DNA from: Lachnospiraceae bacterium
GTDB lineage: Bacteria; Bacillota; Clostridia; Lachnospirales; Lachnospiraceae
Length of the DNA: 64,000 nucleotides
Direction of reading: 5' to 3'
Assembly (NCBI GenBank): GCA_017460885.1
Contig: JAFUAB010000022.1
Span: forward strand, 62,001 to 126,000
Shown here in pieces: positions 26,755 to 35,992 of this stretch. Position 1 is the first letter of the stretch, and every line of letters begins with the position of its first letter. A model generated the notes under the pieces. The model worked only from the letters and a program-made list of their open reading frames with translations, did no database searches and was not told the origin of the DNA. The position numbers were made by a program, and so were the translations under genes.

Positions 26755-27693
26755 ATGATTAATAAGCTGATTTCCGGGATTAAAAAAACAGGAGCTCCGA
26801 TAGTAGTGGGTCTGGATCCGATGCTTAAGTATGTTCCCTCACAGATACAGGACAGGGCGTATCGGGATCATGGCGAGACGCTTGAGGGAGCGGCTGAGGC
26901 AATATTTCAATTTAACAAGGGGATCGTTGATGCCGTGTACGATCTGATCCCCGCAGTCAAGCCGCAGATCGCAATGTATGAGCAGTTCGGTATTCCGGGA
27001 ATGGCTGCCTATAAGAGAACTGTTGATTACTGCCATGAGCGGGATCTGATCGTGATCGGGGATATAAAGCGGGGAGATATAGGTTCGACCTCCGGTGCTT
27101 ATGCGGCGGGCCATCTGGGGCATGTGCAGGTGGGTGAGAATTCATATGCCGGCTTCGATGAAGACTTCGCCACGGTAAATCCCTATCTGGGAAGTGACGG
27201 GGTCAGACCCTTTATGGATGTATGCCGTGAGGAGCATAAAGGTATCTTTGTACTGGTTAAAACCTCCAACCCCTCCAGCGGTGAATTTCAGGACAGGCTC
27301 GTTATAGATAATGAGAGCGGAGTACAGAGGAAGCTTTATGAGCTTATCGGCGAAAAGGTTGATTCCTGGGGGTCCGAACTGATGGGAGACAGCTACAGCT
27401 ATGTCGGTGCCGTTGTGGGAGCCACCTACCCCGAGGAGGGTAAGATACTTCGCGATATAATGCCGAAGGCCTGTATACTGGTTCCGGGCTATGGTGCCCA
27501 GGGAGGCAAAGGAGCCGATCTTGTACATTTCTTTGATAAGGACGGACTCGGAGCGATAGTCAATTCCTCCAGAGGCATTATCGCCGCGTATCAGAATGAT
27601 AAATATTCCTCTTACGGGGAGGAAGCATACGCCGATGCGTCAAGGGCGGCTGTACTTGACATGATCGAGGATATACGCAGCGCTCTGAGATAA
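26755..27693 (+). CDS. pyrF: Orotidine 5'-phosphate decarboxylase (type 2)
   Basis: 312 aa, the length of the longer type 2 PyrF group. The active-site DIKRGDIGSTS (D103, K105) is intact, with VVGLDPMLKYVPSQ at the N-terminus, VKPQIAMYEQFG and a phosphate-binding PGYGAQGGK near the end. It makes UMP from OMP in pyrimidine synthesis. GGAGAT precedes the ATG. No other pyr gene is adjacent, so it seems separated from the rest of the pathway. Confidence 0.96.
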   Translation: MINKLISGIKKTGAPIVVGLDPMLKYVPSQIQDRAYRDHGETLEGAAEAIFQFNKGIVDAVYDLIPAVKPQIAMYEQFGIPGMAAYKRTVDYCHERDLIVIGDIKRGDIGSTSGAYAAGHLGHVQVGENSYAGFDEDFATVNPYLGSDGVRPFMDVCREEHKGIFVLVKTSNPSSGEFQDRLVIDNESGVQRKLYELIGEKVDSWGSELMGDSYSYVGAVVGATYPEEGKILRDIMPKACILVPGYGAQGGKGADLVHFFDKDGLGAIVNSSRGIIAAYQNDKYSSYGEEAYADASRAAVLDMIEDIRSALR

Positions 27694-27769
27694 GGCGACT
27701 GTATGCGTGACGGAATCTTTGGTATGTCGTTGTTTTTGTTTTATATGACTATGAACGGAGTAACACCTT

Positions 27770-28093
27770 ATGAATGAGAACGGTAAGGGCAAACGGATCG
27801 CGGCGATGGTCGGAGTCGTGCTGATCGCAATAATGGTGATCGCAACGTTCATCACGGCCTTTACGGATCAGACCGGGAAGTATTTCCGCAGCTGTCTGAT
27901 CGTGACGATCGCTCTGCCTATTGCGCTTTGGGTATTTATATGGTCTTACGGTGCATTGATGCATCGTCATACTATAGCAAGTTATGATATTGATTCGGAG
28001 AGTGACAGCAGCAGGATGACGGAAAACTCATCATCCGAAAGCGTTCCGGCAGACCGGGCGGATCAACCCGCAAATAAGACCGATGTCGTTTGA
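27770..28093 (+). CDS. Small two-helix membrane protein of unknown function
   Basis: 107 aa. Two transmembrane helices (about residues 10-30, AAMVGVVLIAIMVIATFITAF, and 40-62) are followed by a hydrophilic Ser/Asp-rich tail. No recognised family. CGGAGTAA lies upstream of the ATG. It overlaps the DUF3810 gene by 11 nt, suggesting the two membrane proteins are made together. Confidence 0.75.
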   Translation: MNENGKGKRIAAMVGVVLIAIMVIATFITAFTDQTGKYFRSCLIVTIALPIALWVFIWSYGALMHRHTIASYDIDSESDSSRMTENSSSESVPADRADQPANKTDVV

Positions 28094-29609
28094 GTTATTA
28101 TTAGAAGGATTAACTGATATTCCGGATATACCGGATCTGTCTGATGTGGCGGATGTCCCCGATATCGCCGATGTCGAGGCTCCGATTGACAGATCCTTCT
28201 GTTTTGATGCGGGGTTAAAGGATTCCGCAGATCCGAAAGCGGTTGACATAACTCAAAGTCGCCCCGATACCGTGACAGAATCCCGTTCCGCCGGTGAGCT
28301 GAAAAAGGTTTTTTCTCTTTTTATTCGAGCGCATAAGCTTCAGCTTATTCTGATCGCAGTCGGGTTAATAATGGTTGTCGTATATCAGATCCTCATCCAT
28401 AGCGGAGATGCTGCCCGGAGTGTTTACTTTTATGTTATACGTCCGCTGCATTCCGCGCTGGCTTCGCTGAATGACCATACTTCACTTTGCGTCGGCGAGG
28501 TGATCATCGCGGCGGCGATAATTGCCCTGATCGTATATGCATTGCTGCGACTGGTTGACAAAATATATCCGTTCCGCAGAATGATGATCAGGTTTTCCCA
28601 GTGGTTCGTTCTCTTCCCTATAAGATATAAGGTTAAACAGAAAAGAAATCCGATCGCGGAATTGACCGGATTGCATAAGATGAAAAGAACACAGGTCATA
28701 TGGAGTACATGCTCTGCATTACTGACTGTGATCATGCTGGTCTCCCTTGTATATGGCGGTTTTTGTATGCTGTGGGGATTTTATTATGCAGCGCCGGGAG
28801 TCAGTGAAATCTTCGGCTTTGATACGGATGGAGTGGAACATGATGATCTGGTCGCCGTGGACAGAGCGTTCGTAAATCTCGCCAATGAATATTCCGCACT
28901 TACTGCCCGCGGAGAGGATGGCTCCGATACGGCGGCAGTCTATTCGGATGCCCGGATGGAAGAATGGATCGAACATGCCGATGCAGGTACTTTTGTCTTT
29001 TCCGATTCATCTTTCGCACATTCCATCGCATTGTATGATGCAGTCTCACTCAGGTACCCCGGTCTTTCCGATAAACCGCATATCCCTAAGAAGGTTCATT
29101 TTTCCAGAATCGTGAGTATGCTGGATTTTACCGGCTTTTTCTTCCCGTTTACGGCGGAGGCCTGCATAAACATGGATTCTCCCGACAGTATGCGCCCGGC
29201 GACAATAGCGCATGAACTGGCGCATCAGCGTGGGATAGCCTCTGAGGATGAAGCGAATTTCGTGGGAATACTTGCTTCCCTGGAGGATGGAGATCCCGAT
29301 TATGTTTATTCCGCATCGCTGATGGCTCTGATCCATTTGCAGAATGCGCTGTATGAGAGCGGTGATATCGACACATGGCAGGAGATCAAGGATTCCTACT
29401 CGCCGCTTGTTGCCGCCGATCTGCGGGAAAACAATGAGTATTGGTCGAAATACCGCAAAAATCCGGTCAATAAGGTAAGTACAAATACGTATGATGCTTT
29501 CCTTAAATCGTATGATCAGCCTCTTGGACGTGAGACATACGGTGCATGTGTTGACTATCTGGTATGTTATTTTTCGATAGTCGAGAATTGTGATATATTT
29601 ATTGATTAA
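28083..29609 (+). CDS. DUF3810 membrane protein with zincin motif
   Basis: 508 aa. An acidic N-terminal segment has repeated Asp-Ile/Val-Pro-Asp units (IPDIPDLSDVADVPDIADV). Three transmembrane segments follow (about residues 88-110, 135-160 and 210-235), then an extracytoplasmic domain with H377-E-L-A-H381 (TIAHELAHQRGIASEDEANFVG). HELAHQRG with a downstream EDEANF is the DUF3810 signature, so a membrane-bound zinc metallopeptidase is likely. The substrate is unknown. Translation is probably coupled to the small membrane gene before it. Confidence 0.87.
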   Translation: MSFELLLEGLTDIPDIPDLSDVADVPDIADVEAPIDRSFCFDAGLKDSADPKAVDITQSRPDTVTESRSAGELKKVFSLFIRAHKLQLILIAVGLIMVVVYQILIHSGDAARSVYFYVIRPLHSALASLNDHTSLCVGEVIIAAAIIALIVYALLRLVDKIYPFRRMMIRFSQWFVLFPIRYKVKQKRNPIAELTGLHKMKRTQVIWSTCSALLTVIMLVSLVYGGFCMLWGFYYAAPGVSEIFGFDTDGVEHDDLVAVDRAFVNLANEYSALTARGEDGSDTAAVYSDARMEEWIEHADAGTFVFSDSSFAHSIALYDAVSLRYPGLSDKPHIPKKVHFSRIVSMLDFTGFFFPFTAEACINMDSPDSMRPATIAHELAHQRGIASEDEANFVGILASLEDGDPDYVYSASLMALIHLQNALYESGDIDTWQEIKDSYSPLVAADLRENNEYWSKYRKNPVNKVSTNTYDAFLKSYDQPLGRETYGACVDYLVCYFSIVENCDIFID

Positions 29610-29813
29610 GGGAATTCTGATCAAAACATTTATAAGCCAGTCTCCCGTCCGCGATTAAGACAATAGGGTATGGCAATGATGAAACGTATTCTTGACATTT
29701 CACGGGCAATGATGGAAGATGTTAAATGATCGTTTTGATCTTCAAAAAATTAATTGTTTTTTGAACCTTTTTAACAGTAACTTAAGTCTTTATGTTCAGA
29801 GGAAGTATGATTT
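29610..29813. other. Intergenic region with a 9-bp inverted repeat
   Basis: 204 bp between the DUF3810 and SEC-C genes. TTCAAAAAA (29741-29749) and TTTTTTGAA (29757-29765) form a perfect inverted repeat with a 7-nt centre; it could be a weak AT-rich terminator or a regulator site. A TTGACA hexamer is at 29692-29697 but no good -10 box lies 16-18 bp downstream. A 19-codon frame (29670-29729) lacks convincing support. Confidence 0.5.
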
Positions 29814-30326
29814 ATGGCTGCAACATTACTTAAACAGTGGCAAGACATGGCGTATTCGGAGACAGCAGACCGTGGCTCTCTCCAGAAACTTTGGCAGGAT
29901 TATTTCCTAAAAGAGAAAAACATATACGCCGAACTTCTTCAAAATCCCGATACGGTGGTAAAAGGAACCGTTAAGGAGCTTGCAGAGAAGTTTAACGTTG
30001 ACATTATGACGATGACCGGTTTCCTGGACGGTATTGATGACAGTCTCAAGGAACCCAATCCCATCGAAACCATGGATGAGGATACAGAGGTCAATCTCGG
30101 ATTCGATAAGGAGCTTCTCTATAAGCATATGGTCAGGGCTGATGCGGATTGGCTCTACCAGTTGGAGCAGTGGGATGACATCTTTGATGAGGAGAAGCGT
30201 AAGGCTCTCTATAAGGAACAGAAGTCATCCACCACTATTCGCAAAGAGGAAAAGGTCTATCCCAATGACCCCTGTCCTTGCGGAAGTGGGAAGAAGTACA
30301 AGAAGTGCTGCGGAAAGAGTGCATAA
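29814..30326 (+). CDS. SEC-C motif protein
   Basis: 170 aa. The last 20 residues form the SEC-C zinc-binding motif ([16 protein letters not shown]), best known from the SecA C-terminus where it binds zinc and SecB or ribosomes. The helical N-terminal 145 residues ([41 protein letters not shown]) are a domain common in clostridial SEC-C proteins; I know of no role. AGAGGAAG lies upstream. The gene is followed after 33 nt by the CAP lipoprotein. Confidence 0.87.
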   Translation: MAATLLKQWQDMAYSETADRGSLQKLWQDYFLKEKNIYAELLQNPDTVVKGTVKELAEKFNVDIMTMTGFLDGIDDSLKEPNPIETMDEDTEVNLGFDKELLYKHMVRADADWLYQLEQWDDIFDEEKRKALYKEQKSSTTIRKEEKVYPNDPCPCGSGKKYKKCCGKSA

Positions 30327-30359
30327 GCAGCCACTATCAAGAAGGGAGAAAACGCACAC

Positions 30360-30920
30360 ATGAAAAAAGTATTATCACTTTTACTTGTAGGTGCAATGGT
30401 GATCGGCGTTGTCGGATGCGGCGCAGCTCAGGGTGAGACGTTCTCGACAGCTGCAGTACGTGAGTATTCGGAGTCGGATGCGGATCATGTCATGTTTGAT
30501 GAGGAAGCAGTTGCTCTCGCACAGTCGATTGCAACGGCTGCCGGTGAGGGAAATGCAAACATGAGAGCAACCGCTAAGGCGGCTCTTGACGGATGCAATG
30601 CTCAGAGAGCAAGTGCCGGCCTCGGTCAGCTTACCTGGAGTGATGGACTTGAGCAGGCGGCTATGGTACGTGCACAGGAGATCGTTACTACCTGGTCACA
30701 CACCAGACCGAACGGAAGCGACTGGTACACAGTCAATTCCAATCTGATGTACGGTGAGAACCTTGCCAAAGGCTACAGCACAGCCGATGCGGCAGTAGCA
30801 GCATGGATGGCATCACCTACACACAAGGAAAATATCATGTTTGGATCCTTCAAGACCTGCGGTATCGCAATTTATGAGGTTGGCGGTACATGGTATTGGG
30901 CTGAAGAGTTCGGTTATTGA
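30360..30920 (+). CDS. CAP/SCP-domain lipoprotein
   Basis: 186 aa. The signal MKKVLSLLLVGAMVIGVVGC gives Cys20 as lipid-attachment site. From about residue 70 the CAP fold follows: ALDGCNAQRASAGLGQLTWSDGLEQAAMVRAQEI, SHTRPNGSDWYTV, GENLAKGYSTADAAVAAWMASPTHKENIM and a final Trp/Tyr-rich strand. The His and Glu positions of the CAP cavity are present. Extracellular CAP proteins in bacteria are surface or envelope proteins of mostly unknown activity. AGAAGGGAG precedes the start, and a strong terminator follows. Confidence 0.92.
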   Translation: MKKVLSLLLVGAMVIGVVGCGAAQGETFSTAAVREYSESDADHVMFDEEAVALAQSIATAAGEGNANMRATAKAALDGCNAQRASAGLGQLTWSDGLEQAAMVRAQEIVTTWSHTRPNGSDWYTVNSNLMYGENLAKGYSTADAAVAAWMASPTHKENIMFGSFKTCGIAIYEVGGTWYWAEEFGY

Positions 30921-30946
30921 TATTCCTTTACCAAATGAGTTATACT

Positions 30947-30981
30947 AAAGGGTGTGTACTACCGTACACGCCCTTTATTTC
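30947..30981 (+). terminator. Rho-independent terminator after the CAP lipoprotein
   Basis: A 13-bp stem, AAAGGGTGTGTAC (30947-30959) with GTACACGCCCTTT (30964-30976) and one G-T pair, a 4-nt loop and a T-rich tail to 30981. Because of its strength, the sortase gene downstream should have its own promoter; TTGTAG (30984-30989) with TAATAT 15 bp later is a weak candidate. Confidence 0.9.
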
Positions 30982-31076
30982 ATTGTAGGACGCCAGGTAC
31001 AATTAATATTGGAAGAAGTACAGGCAAAAGAACGATCGGTCTTTTGACGGATTGGATACTGAGGTCAGATCAGGAT

Positions 31077-31967
31077 ATGAGCAGAAATAAGAAAAAAGAC
31101 ACAGGTACAGTACAGGAGAGTAAAACCGGTAAGGCAATGAAGATACTGGATATTCTGATCCCGACATTGTGTATCGGAGTCATTTTGTTCAGCGGCTTTA
31201 AGCTTTATCAGATATACAGAAACTATGCAGAGGCCGAGGCTATATATAACGGTATAGCATTGTATGTCAATGACGAGACGGCTTCTGCTTCATCGGAAGA
31301 AGCAGCTGCCATGAAGGAAGCCGGATTTCCTTATCTCGATGTCGATTATGACTCTTTGCTGGAGATAAATCCGGATTTCAAGGGATGGCTCTATTTTCCG
31401 CTGATGGATCTGAGCTACCCCGTTGTGATAGGAGACGAGGATTTCAACTATCTGCATGTGGCTTTTGACGGTACCAAATCCAGCAGCGGCAGTATTTTCA
31501 TAGATGCATGGTCAAATCCGGATCTTAAGGATATGGCTACGCTCATTTACGGACATAATATGAAAAACGGATCCATGTTCGGATGCCTGAAGAAGATCAG
31601 GACAGGCGACGTTGATGTGTCGGAGGATCCGTTCTTCTATTACTATACTCCTACCAAAGCATATAAATGTCATGTATTTGTATATTATCTGGAAAATGTT
31701 AAGGGCAAGACCTATAACTGCCCTACCGATAAAGCCACGTATGATGAGTATATGGACTATATACTTGAAAAAAACGAATATGAAGGCGGACCCGAGTCGG
31801 TTGATATCAGTCACAGACCCAAGCTTGTTACTCTGTCAACCTGTTCGGGACATAACTCCGGTAAACGTACCGTTATTCAGGCAGTTGTGGAGGATACATA
31901 CACCTACAGTGACGACCTGGTGATCGGAGACACATTTACGGTTTCCCAGAATGCTGAAGAAAAATAA
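31077..31967 (+). CDS. srtB: Class B sortase
   Basis: 296 aa. An N-terminal transmembrane anchor (about residues 20-42) precedes the sortase barrel. Class B features are DFKGWLYFPLMDLSYPVVIGDEDFNYLH near the start of the fold, catalytic H160 in IYGHNMKNGSMFG, C256 in LVTLSTCSGH and R264 in GKRTVIQAV. Sortases cleave a C-terminal sorting motif and join the protein to peptidoglycan or to another pilin. A complete predicted substrate with an SPATG motif is encoded 5 kb downstream; class B enzymes of clostridia are known to use (S/N/P)PxTG motifs. ATG 31077 is chosen because upstream codons lie in the terminator. The last 17 nt overlap the next gene. Confidence 0.94.
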   Translation: MSRNKKKDTGTVQESKTGKAMKILDILIPTLCIGVILFSGFKLYQIYRNYAEAEAIYNGIALYVNDETASASSEEAAAMKEAGFPYLDVDYDSLLEINPDFKGWLYFPLMDLSYPVVIGDEDFNYLHVAFDGTKSSSGSIFIDAWSNPDLKDMATLIYGHNMKNGSMFGCLKKIRTGDVDVSEDPFFYYYTPTKAYKCHVFVYYLENVKGKTYNCPTDKATYDEYMDYILEKNEYEGGPESVDISHRPKLVTLSTCSGHNSGKRTVIQAVVEDTYTYSDDLVIGDTFTVSQNAEEK

Positions 31968-34176
31968 CCGGGGTCTTTCTCTTGATCGTACCCAACTAAA
32001 GCTTATAGCGATCATTTCGATGGTCATCGATCATACTGCGTGGGGATTTGTGGATTTTTATTCTCCGCTCGGTCAGTTTTTGCATGTTTGCGGAAGGCTG
32101 ACGATTCCGATCATGTGTTTTTTTATTGCCGAGGGCTTCAGAAAGACCCATGATCTGCGGCAGTATATTTATCGCATGATCGCATATGCGTCAATCAGCA
32201 GTATCCCATTTTATGTTTTCTTTCATAATGAGTACGGATACAGGCAGAATATCATTTTTGATTATCTGCTTGGATTATTGATGCTGACCATTCTGGAAAG
32301 CGACAGACTGAAAAAATGGCAGAAAGCAGCTTTGACGGTACTGCTTTTTGCGGTTTCGATCGCTGTCGGAGGCTGGATCATCACTCCTGAGTTGTTTATT
32401 CTGTCGTTTTACTACGGCAGGACCTTTGCCGAAAAGGCTAAATGGTTTATTCTGGCAGATCTGGCGACTGTGTTGTTCCTTGTAGTGGCGATCATTCTCA
32501 ATCAGAAATATCATTTTTCGCATTACGACTGGGTATGGTGGGATAAATTTTATCTTCTAGGCTTTATGCTGGCCTTACCTCTGCTTAGGGCATATAACGG
32601 AGAACGCGGCAGGGATATTATCGGTAAAAGCTTTTTCTATATTTTTTATCCGGCTCATTTCCTTGTGCTTTCCGGTATACGGATCGTACTGGTCGATGAG
32701 GTTAATCTGTATTATCTCTATCTGGGGATACATGTTATAACGCTGCTAGCGACAATGGCTATGTTTTTCCGGGTGCTGACGGGCAGACCAAATAAGGGAC
32801 AGAATGCCATAAGCTTTTTCTTTATGTCGGCTGCTATATATATCCTTGGATTCATCATTGAGATCATGGGTACAACCTCACAGGGCTATTTCCTGGCCTG
32901 CGTGATCCAGTATTTCGGCGAGTTTATGATGATGGCCGCAGTTTTGATGTTTATTTCCGAAGCATCCAGGGTCAGGGTGCCATGGTTCGTGTTTGTGATA
33001 CATATTGTTATATCGATGTATCTGATGTACGGGCTGCTGCGGACTCGTTCGACAGGTTTCTTTTATTCGTATATAGGCGTGTATGCCACTGATCATATGG
33101 TTCGGCCGGATCTGGTGCATTCCACAGGATTTTTCCTTACGATCGGATATTTCGCTCTTATCTGTCTTGAGGTTATAGGTGTGGGCGTGTATACTGTCCG
33201 GACCGGCTCTGTACTGGAAAAGAAAAGGGTTCGCATGATATTCTGGGCGATGTTTTTCTGTTGGGCGCCATATCTGGTCACTCTGACCGGTATTACGGAC
33301 GGGTTTGAGATCCCTGCAGTGGGATTTCTGCTGGCCGGTGTCTGCCTTTACGAATGTCTGTTTACGTACGGTATGCTCGACTCGGTTACCCTCGCCAGCG
33401 AAAATGCTCTGGATAAGGCTCGAGAGGGAGTGCTGGTACTTGATGACAGGTATCGGGTCAGCTTTCAGAATGCGATCGTTGAAAGTATACTGGGATCCAT
33501 ACCTCTCAATACGGATGCCAGACAGATCGAAAGGATTAAGGATATTCTGGATGGCAGGCTCAACCGTGTGGAGTTAAATGACCGGATCTATGATCTGAAG
33601 ATCGAGGAACTGAAAAAGGGCAGATACACCCAGGGATATATGATATGGTTTCTGGATGTGACGGAGCACGTGGCCGATCTTAAACATATGAGTGATCTGG
33701 CATTGCATGATCCGTTGACCGGTCTGTTTAACAGGGCTCACTTTAAGGAACTTGTTGATGAGGATATAGAGCAGGGGAGAAGAGGGTGCTTCCTGATGAT
33801 GGATATGGATAATTTTAAACAGGTTAATGACCGGTACGGTCATCAAAGGGGAGATTCGATCCTCAAAAGCCTGGCGGAAATACTGTCAAAGTATCCCGAA
33901 GAGGAAGTATATTCGTGCCGTGTCGGAGGCGATGAATTCTGCGTATATCTTAGAAATACGATAAGCAGAAATGAGGTAACAAACGTTATTAATAATGTTA
34001 CGTCCTCCTTCGGACGTACCTTCAGGGCGGAAGATACGATCAAGACCACATTATCAATAGGCGCGGTGGCAAATGATCTCTCAGACCGTCTGATGAGCTG
34101 CTCGGAGATGTATTCCGTAGCAGATGACAGACTCTATGCTGCCAAAAAGTCAGGAAAGAACACCTACAGATTTTGA
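31951..34176 (+). CDS. TraX-like / 7TM / PAS-like / GGDEF fusion, putative diguanylate cyclase
   Basis: 741 aa. Residues about 8-240 look like a TraX-family membrane domain: LDRTQLKLIAIISMVIDHTAWG, CGRLTIPIMCFFIAEGF and several helices; TraX acetylates F-pilin. Residues about 270-470 add seven or so helices like the 7TM sensor of histidine kinases, followed by a PAS-like segment (480-575, REGVLVLDDRYRVSFQNAI). The C-terminal GGDEF domain has LHDPLTGLFNRAHF, DMDNFKQVNDRYGHQRGD and G659-G-D-E-F663, so cyclase activity is likely. The RxxD product-inhibition site is absent (EEEV in its place). Translation is probably coupled to the sortase by the 17-nt overlap. Confidence 0.85.
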   Translation: MLKKNNRGLSLDRTQLKLIAIISMVIDHTAWGFVDFYSPLGQFLHVCGRLTIPIMCFFIAEGFRKTHDLRQYIYRMIAYASISSIPFYVFFHNEYGYRQNIIFDYLLGLLMLTILESDRLKKWQKAALTVLLFAVSIAVGGWIITPELFILSFYYGRTFAEKAKWFILADLATVLFLVVAIILNQKYHFSHYDWVWWDKFYLLGFMLALPLLRAYNGERGRDIIGKSFFYIFYPAHFLVLSGIRIVLVDEVNLYYLYLGIHVITLLATMAMFFRVLTGRPNKGQNAISFFFMSAAIYILGFIIEIMGTTSQGYFLACVIQYFGEFMMMAAVLMFISEASRVRVPWFVFVIHIVISMYLMYGLLRTRSTGFFYSYIGVYATDHMVRPDLVHSTGFFLTIGYFALICLEVIGVGVYTVRTGSVLEKKRVRMIFWAMFFCWAPYLVTLTGITDGFEIPAVGFLLAGVCLYECLFTYGMLDSVTLASENALDKAREGVLVLDDRYRVSFQNAIVESILGSIPLNTDARQIERIKDILDGRLNRVELNDRIYDLKIEELKKGRYTQGYMIWFLDVTEHVADLKHMSDLALHDPLTGLFNRAHFKELVDEDIEQGRRGCFLMMDMDNFKQVNDRYGHQRGDSILKSLAEILSKYPEEEVYSCRVGGDEFCVYLRNTISRNEVTNVINNVTSSFGRTFRAEDTIKTTLSIGAVANDLSDRLMSCSEMYSVADDRLYAAKKSGKNTYRF

Positions 34177-34222
34177 GTAAATACCGCCGGATGCAGCTTT
34201 TCCCCGGTTCCTTAATGTTTGC

Positions 34223-34250
34223 TTGCATTTTCTGAAATAACATATATAAT
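34223..34250 (+). promoter_or_regulatory. Promoter for the amino-acid-binding lipoprotein
   Basis: TTGCAT (34223-34228), a 16-bp spacer and perfect TATAAT (34245-34250), 48 bp before the ATG. GAGGAGG lies 6 nt ahead of the start codon. Confidence 0.7.
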
Positions 34251-34298
34251 ACAAAAGTACGTTTATTCATCTCGTTTTTGTTTTGTGAGGAGGACATT

Positions 34299-35102
34299 AT
34301 GAAAAAGAAACTGCTTTCTGTGATTTTAGCTTCTGTAATGGCGCTTGGAATGACTGCCTGCGGATCTTCTGCGGATACAGGTTCTGCGTCCGATTCTGCT
34401 GCAGCATCCGAAGATGCCGCTTTTACAACGGTAACCCCCGGAACGCTGACAATGGCAACCAATGCATATTTCCCACCTTATGAATACTATGAAGGAGACA
34501 AGATCGTCGGTATAGATGCTGAGATAGCACAGGCGATAGCAGATAAGCTCGGACTCCAGCTTAAGATCGAGGATATGGAATTTGATTCGATCATAACGGC
34601 TGTCAGCACCGGAAAGGCAGATATGGGACTTGCCGGAATGACCGTTACCGAAGAACGTAAGCAGAATGTTAATTTTTCGGACACATATGCTACAGGTGTA
34701 CAGGTAGTCATTGTTCCCGAGGGATCGGACATCAAGACTATTGATGATCTGGCTGACGGCAAGAAGATAGGCGTTCAGCTTGCAACTACCGGAGATATCT
34801 ACTGTGTCGATGATTTCGGCTCGGACTTTGTGGAAGAGTATAACAAAGGAAATGATGCTGTTATGGCCCTCCTTGCCGGTAAGATCGATGCGGTCGTTAT
34901 AGATAATGAGCCTGCAAAGAGCTTCGTCGCAGCCAATCCGGGACTTATAATCCTTGATACGGAGTATGTGACCGAGGATTATGCCGCAGCCCTCAATAAG
35001 GACAATGCGGATCTGCTTGTAGCGGTCAACGGAGCTTTAAAAGAGCTCAAGGCCGACGGAACGCTGGATTCGATCATTGCAAAGTATATACCTGCTGAAT
35101 AA
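34299..35102 (+). CDS. Amino acid ABC transporter substrate-binding lipoprotein
   Basis: 267 aa. The signal ends at MTAC (Cys20) and is followed by a Ser/Ala/Asp linker. The family 3 solute-binding fold begins at GTLTMATNAYFPPYEYYEGDKIVGIDAEIAQAIADKLG, with the signature-like FDSIITAVSTGKADMGLAGMTVTEERK, then GVQLATTGDIYC and GKIDAVVIDNEPAKSFVA. It is of the polar amino acid type (GlnH/ArtJ-like); the ligand cannot be told from sequence alone. The permease gene follows 39 nt downstream. Confidence 0.93.
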   Translation: MKKKLLSVILASVMALGMTACGSSADTGSASDSAAASEDAAFTTVTPGTLTMATNAYFPPYEYYEGDKIVGIDAEIAQAIADKLGLQLKIEDMEFDSIITAVSTGKADMGLAGMTVTEERKQNVNFSDTYATGVQVVIVPEGSDIKTIDDLADGKKIGVQLATTGDIYCVDDFGSDFVEEYNKGNDAVMALLAGKIDAVVIDNEPAKSFVAANPGLIILDTEYVTEDYAAALNKDNADLLVAVNGALKELKADGTLDSIIAKYIPAE

Positions 35103-35141
35103 ATACTTTTTCCCGAACGGACGGATGACTAACCGGAAAAA

Positions 35142-35888
35142 GTGAGGGATACCCTATACGTAGAACAAATGCAATCATTTATAGATAAATTTACACAGGA
35201 CTTTATAGTACAGGACAGATGGATATTTATAGTCAAAGGCTTGGGCGTGACTCTTGAGGTCACTGCCCTTGCCCTTGTGTTTGGTATAATCATCGGGCTC
35301 TTCATCGGAGTGGTGAGATGTGTACATGACCAGCAGACTGCCGAGGAACGAAGCGGCTTTTCGGGAGTTGTGATCAATGTACTCAATTTCCTCTGTAAGA
35401 TATATGTGACCGTGATCAGGGGTACGCCTGCTCTGGTCCAGCTGCTGATCATGTATTTTATTATCATGGTATCCGCCAAATCCAAGGTTATGGTTGCGGT
35501 TGTCACATTCTCGATCAACAGCGGTGCTTATGTAGCTGAGATATTTCGCGGCGGTATAATGTCCATAGATAAGGGACAGATGGAGGCAGGCAGAAGTCTG
35601 GGCCTCAGTTATATCACTACCATGACACATGTTATTATTCCACAGGCGATCAAGGCGGTATTGCCCGCATTGGTCAATGAACTGATAACTCTGCTCAAGG
35701 AGACGTCGATCTGCGGGTATATTGGCTTAAATGAACTTACCAGAGGCGGAGATATCATCCGCGGTACCACGTTTGATGCATTGCTGCCGCTTTTTGCGGT
35801 TGCGGCTATTTACCTGGCAATGGTCATGATGCTGAGCGGAGTTTTCGGCAAATTGGAGAACAGACTGCGCGCGGGCGATAATATTTAG
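35142..35888 (+). CDS. Amino acid ABC transporter permease (HisMQ/GlnP type)
   Basis: 248 aa from GTG 35142; ATG 35169 is an alternative that removes nine residues, and neither has a clear ribosome binding site. About five transmembrane helices. VIRGTPALVQLLIMYF and the EAA loop (EAGRSLGLSYITTMTHVIIPQAIKAVLPALVNELITLLKETS) are standard for polar amino-acid permeases. A matching ATPase gene would normally follow, but the next feature is a terminator and then the giant surface gene, so the ATPase must come from elsewhere. Confidence 0.92.
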   Translation: MRDTLYVEQMQSFIDKFTQDFIVQDRWIFIVKGLGVTLEVTALALVFGIIIGLFIGVVRCVHDQQTAEERSGFSGVVINVLNFLCKIYVTVIRGTPALVQLLIMYFIIMVSAKSKVMVAVVTFSINSGAYVAEIFRGGIMSIDKGQMEAGRSLGLSYITTMTHVIIPQAIKAVLPALVNELITLLKETSICGYIGLNELTRGGDIIRGTTFDALLPLFAVAAIYLAMVMMLSGVFGKLENRLRAGDNI

Positions 35889-35992
35889 GATAAAATGGTG
35901 TATTCGGTGTTTTCTTAACTGACGTTGACTATTTGAATTTTATATCATATTGAACGTTATTTACACAATTATGAACAAAATGTGAACCTTTT

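Noticed and set aside
29670-29729. A 19-codon open frame between the DUF3810 and SEC-C genes
   Set aside because: Too short, with no good ribosome binding site and no recognisable feature in the peptide.
30954-31076. A longer N-terminus for the sortase
   Set aside because: The extension would begin inside the stem of a strong terminator and has no hydrophobic or signal character. ATG 31077 gives the normal class B sortase start.
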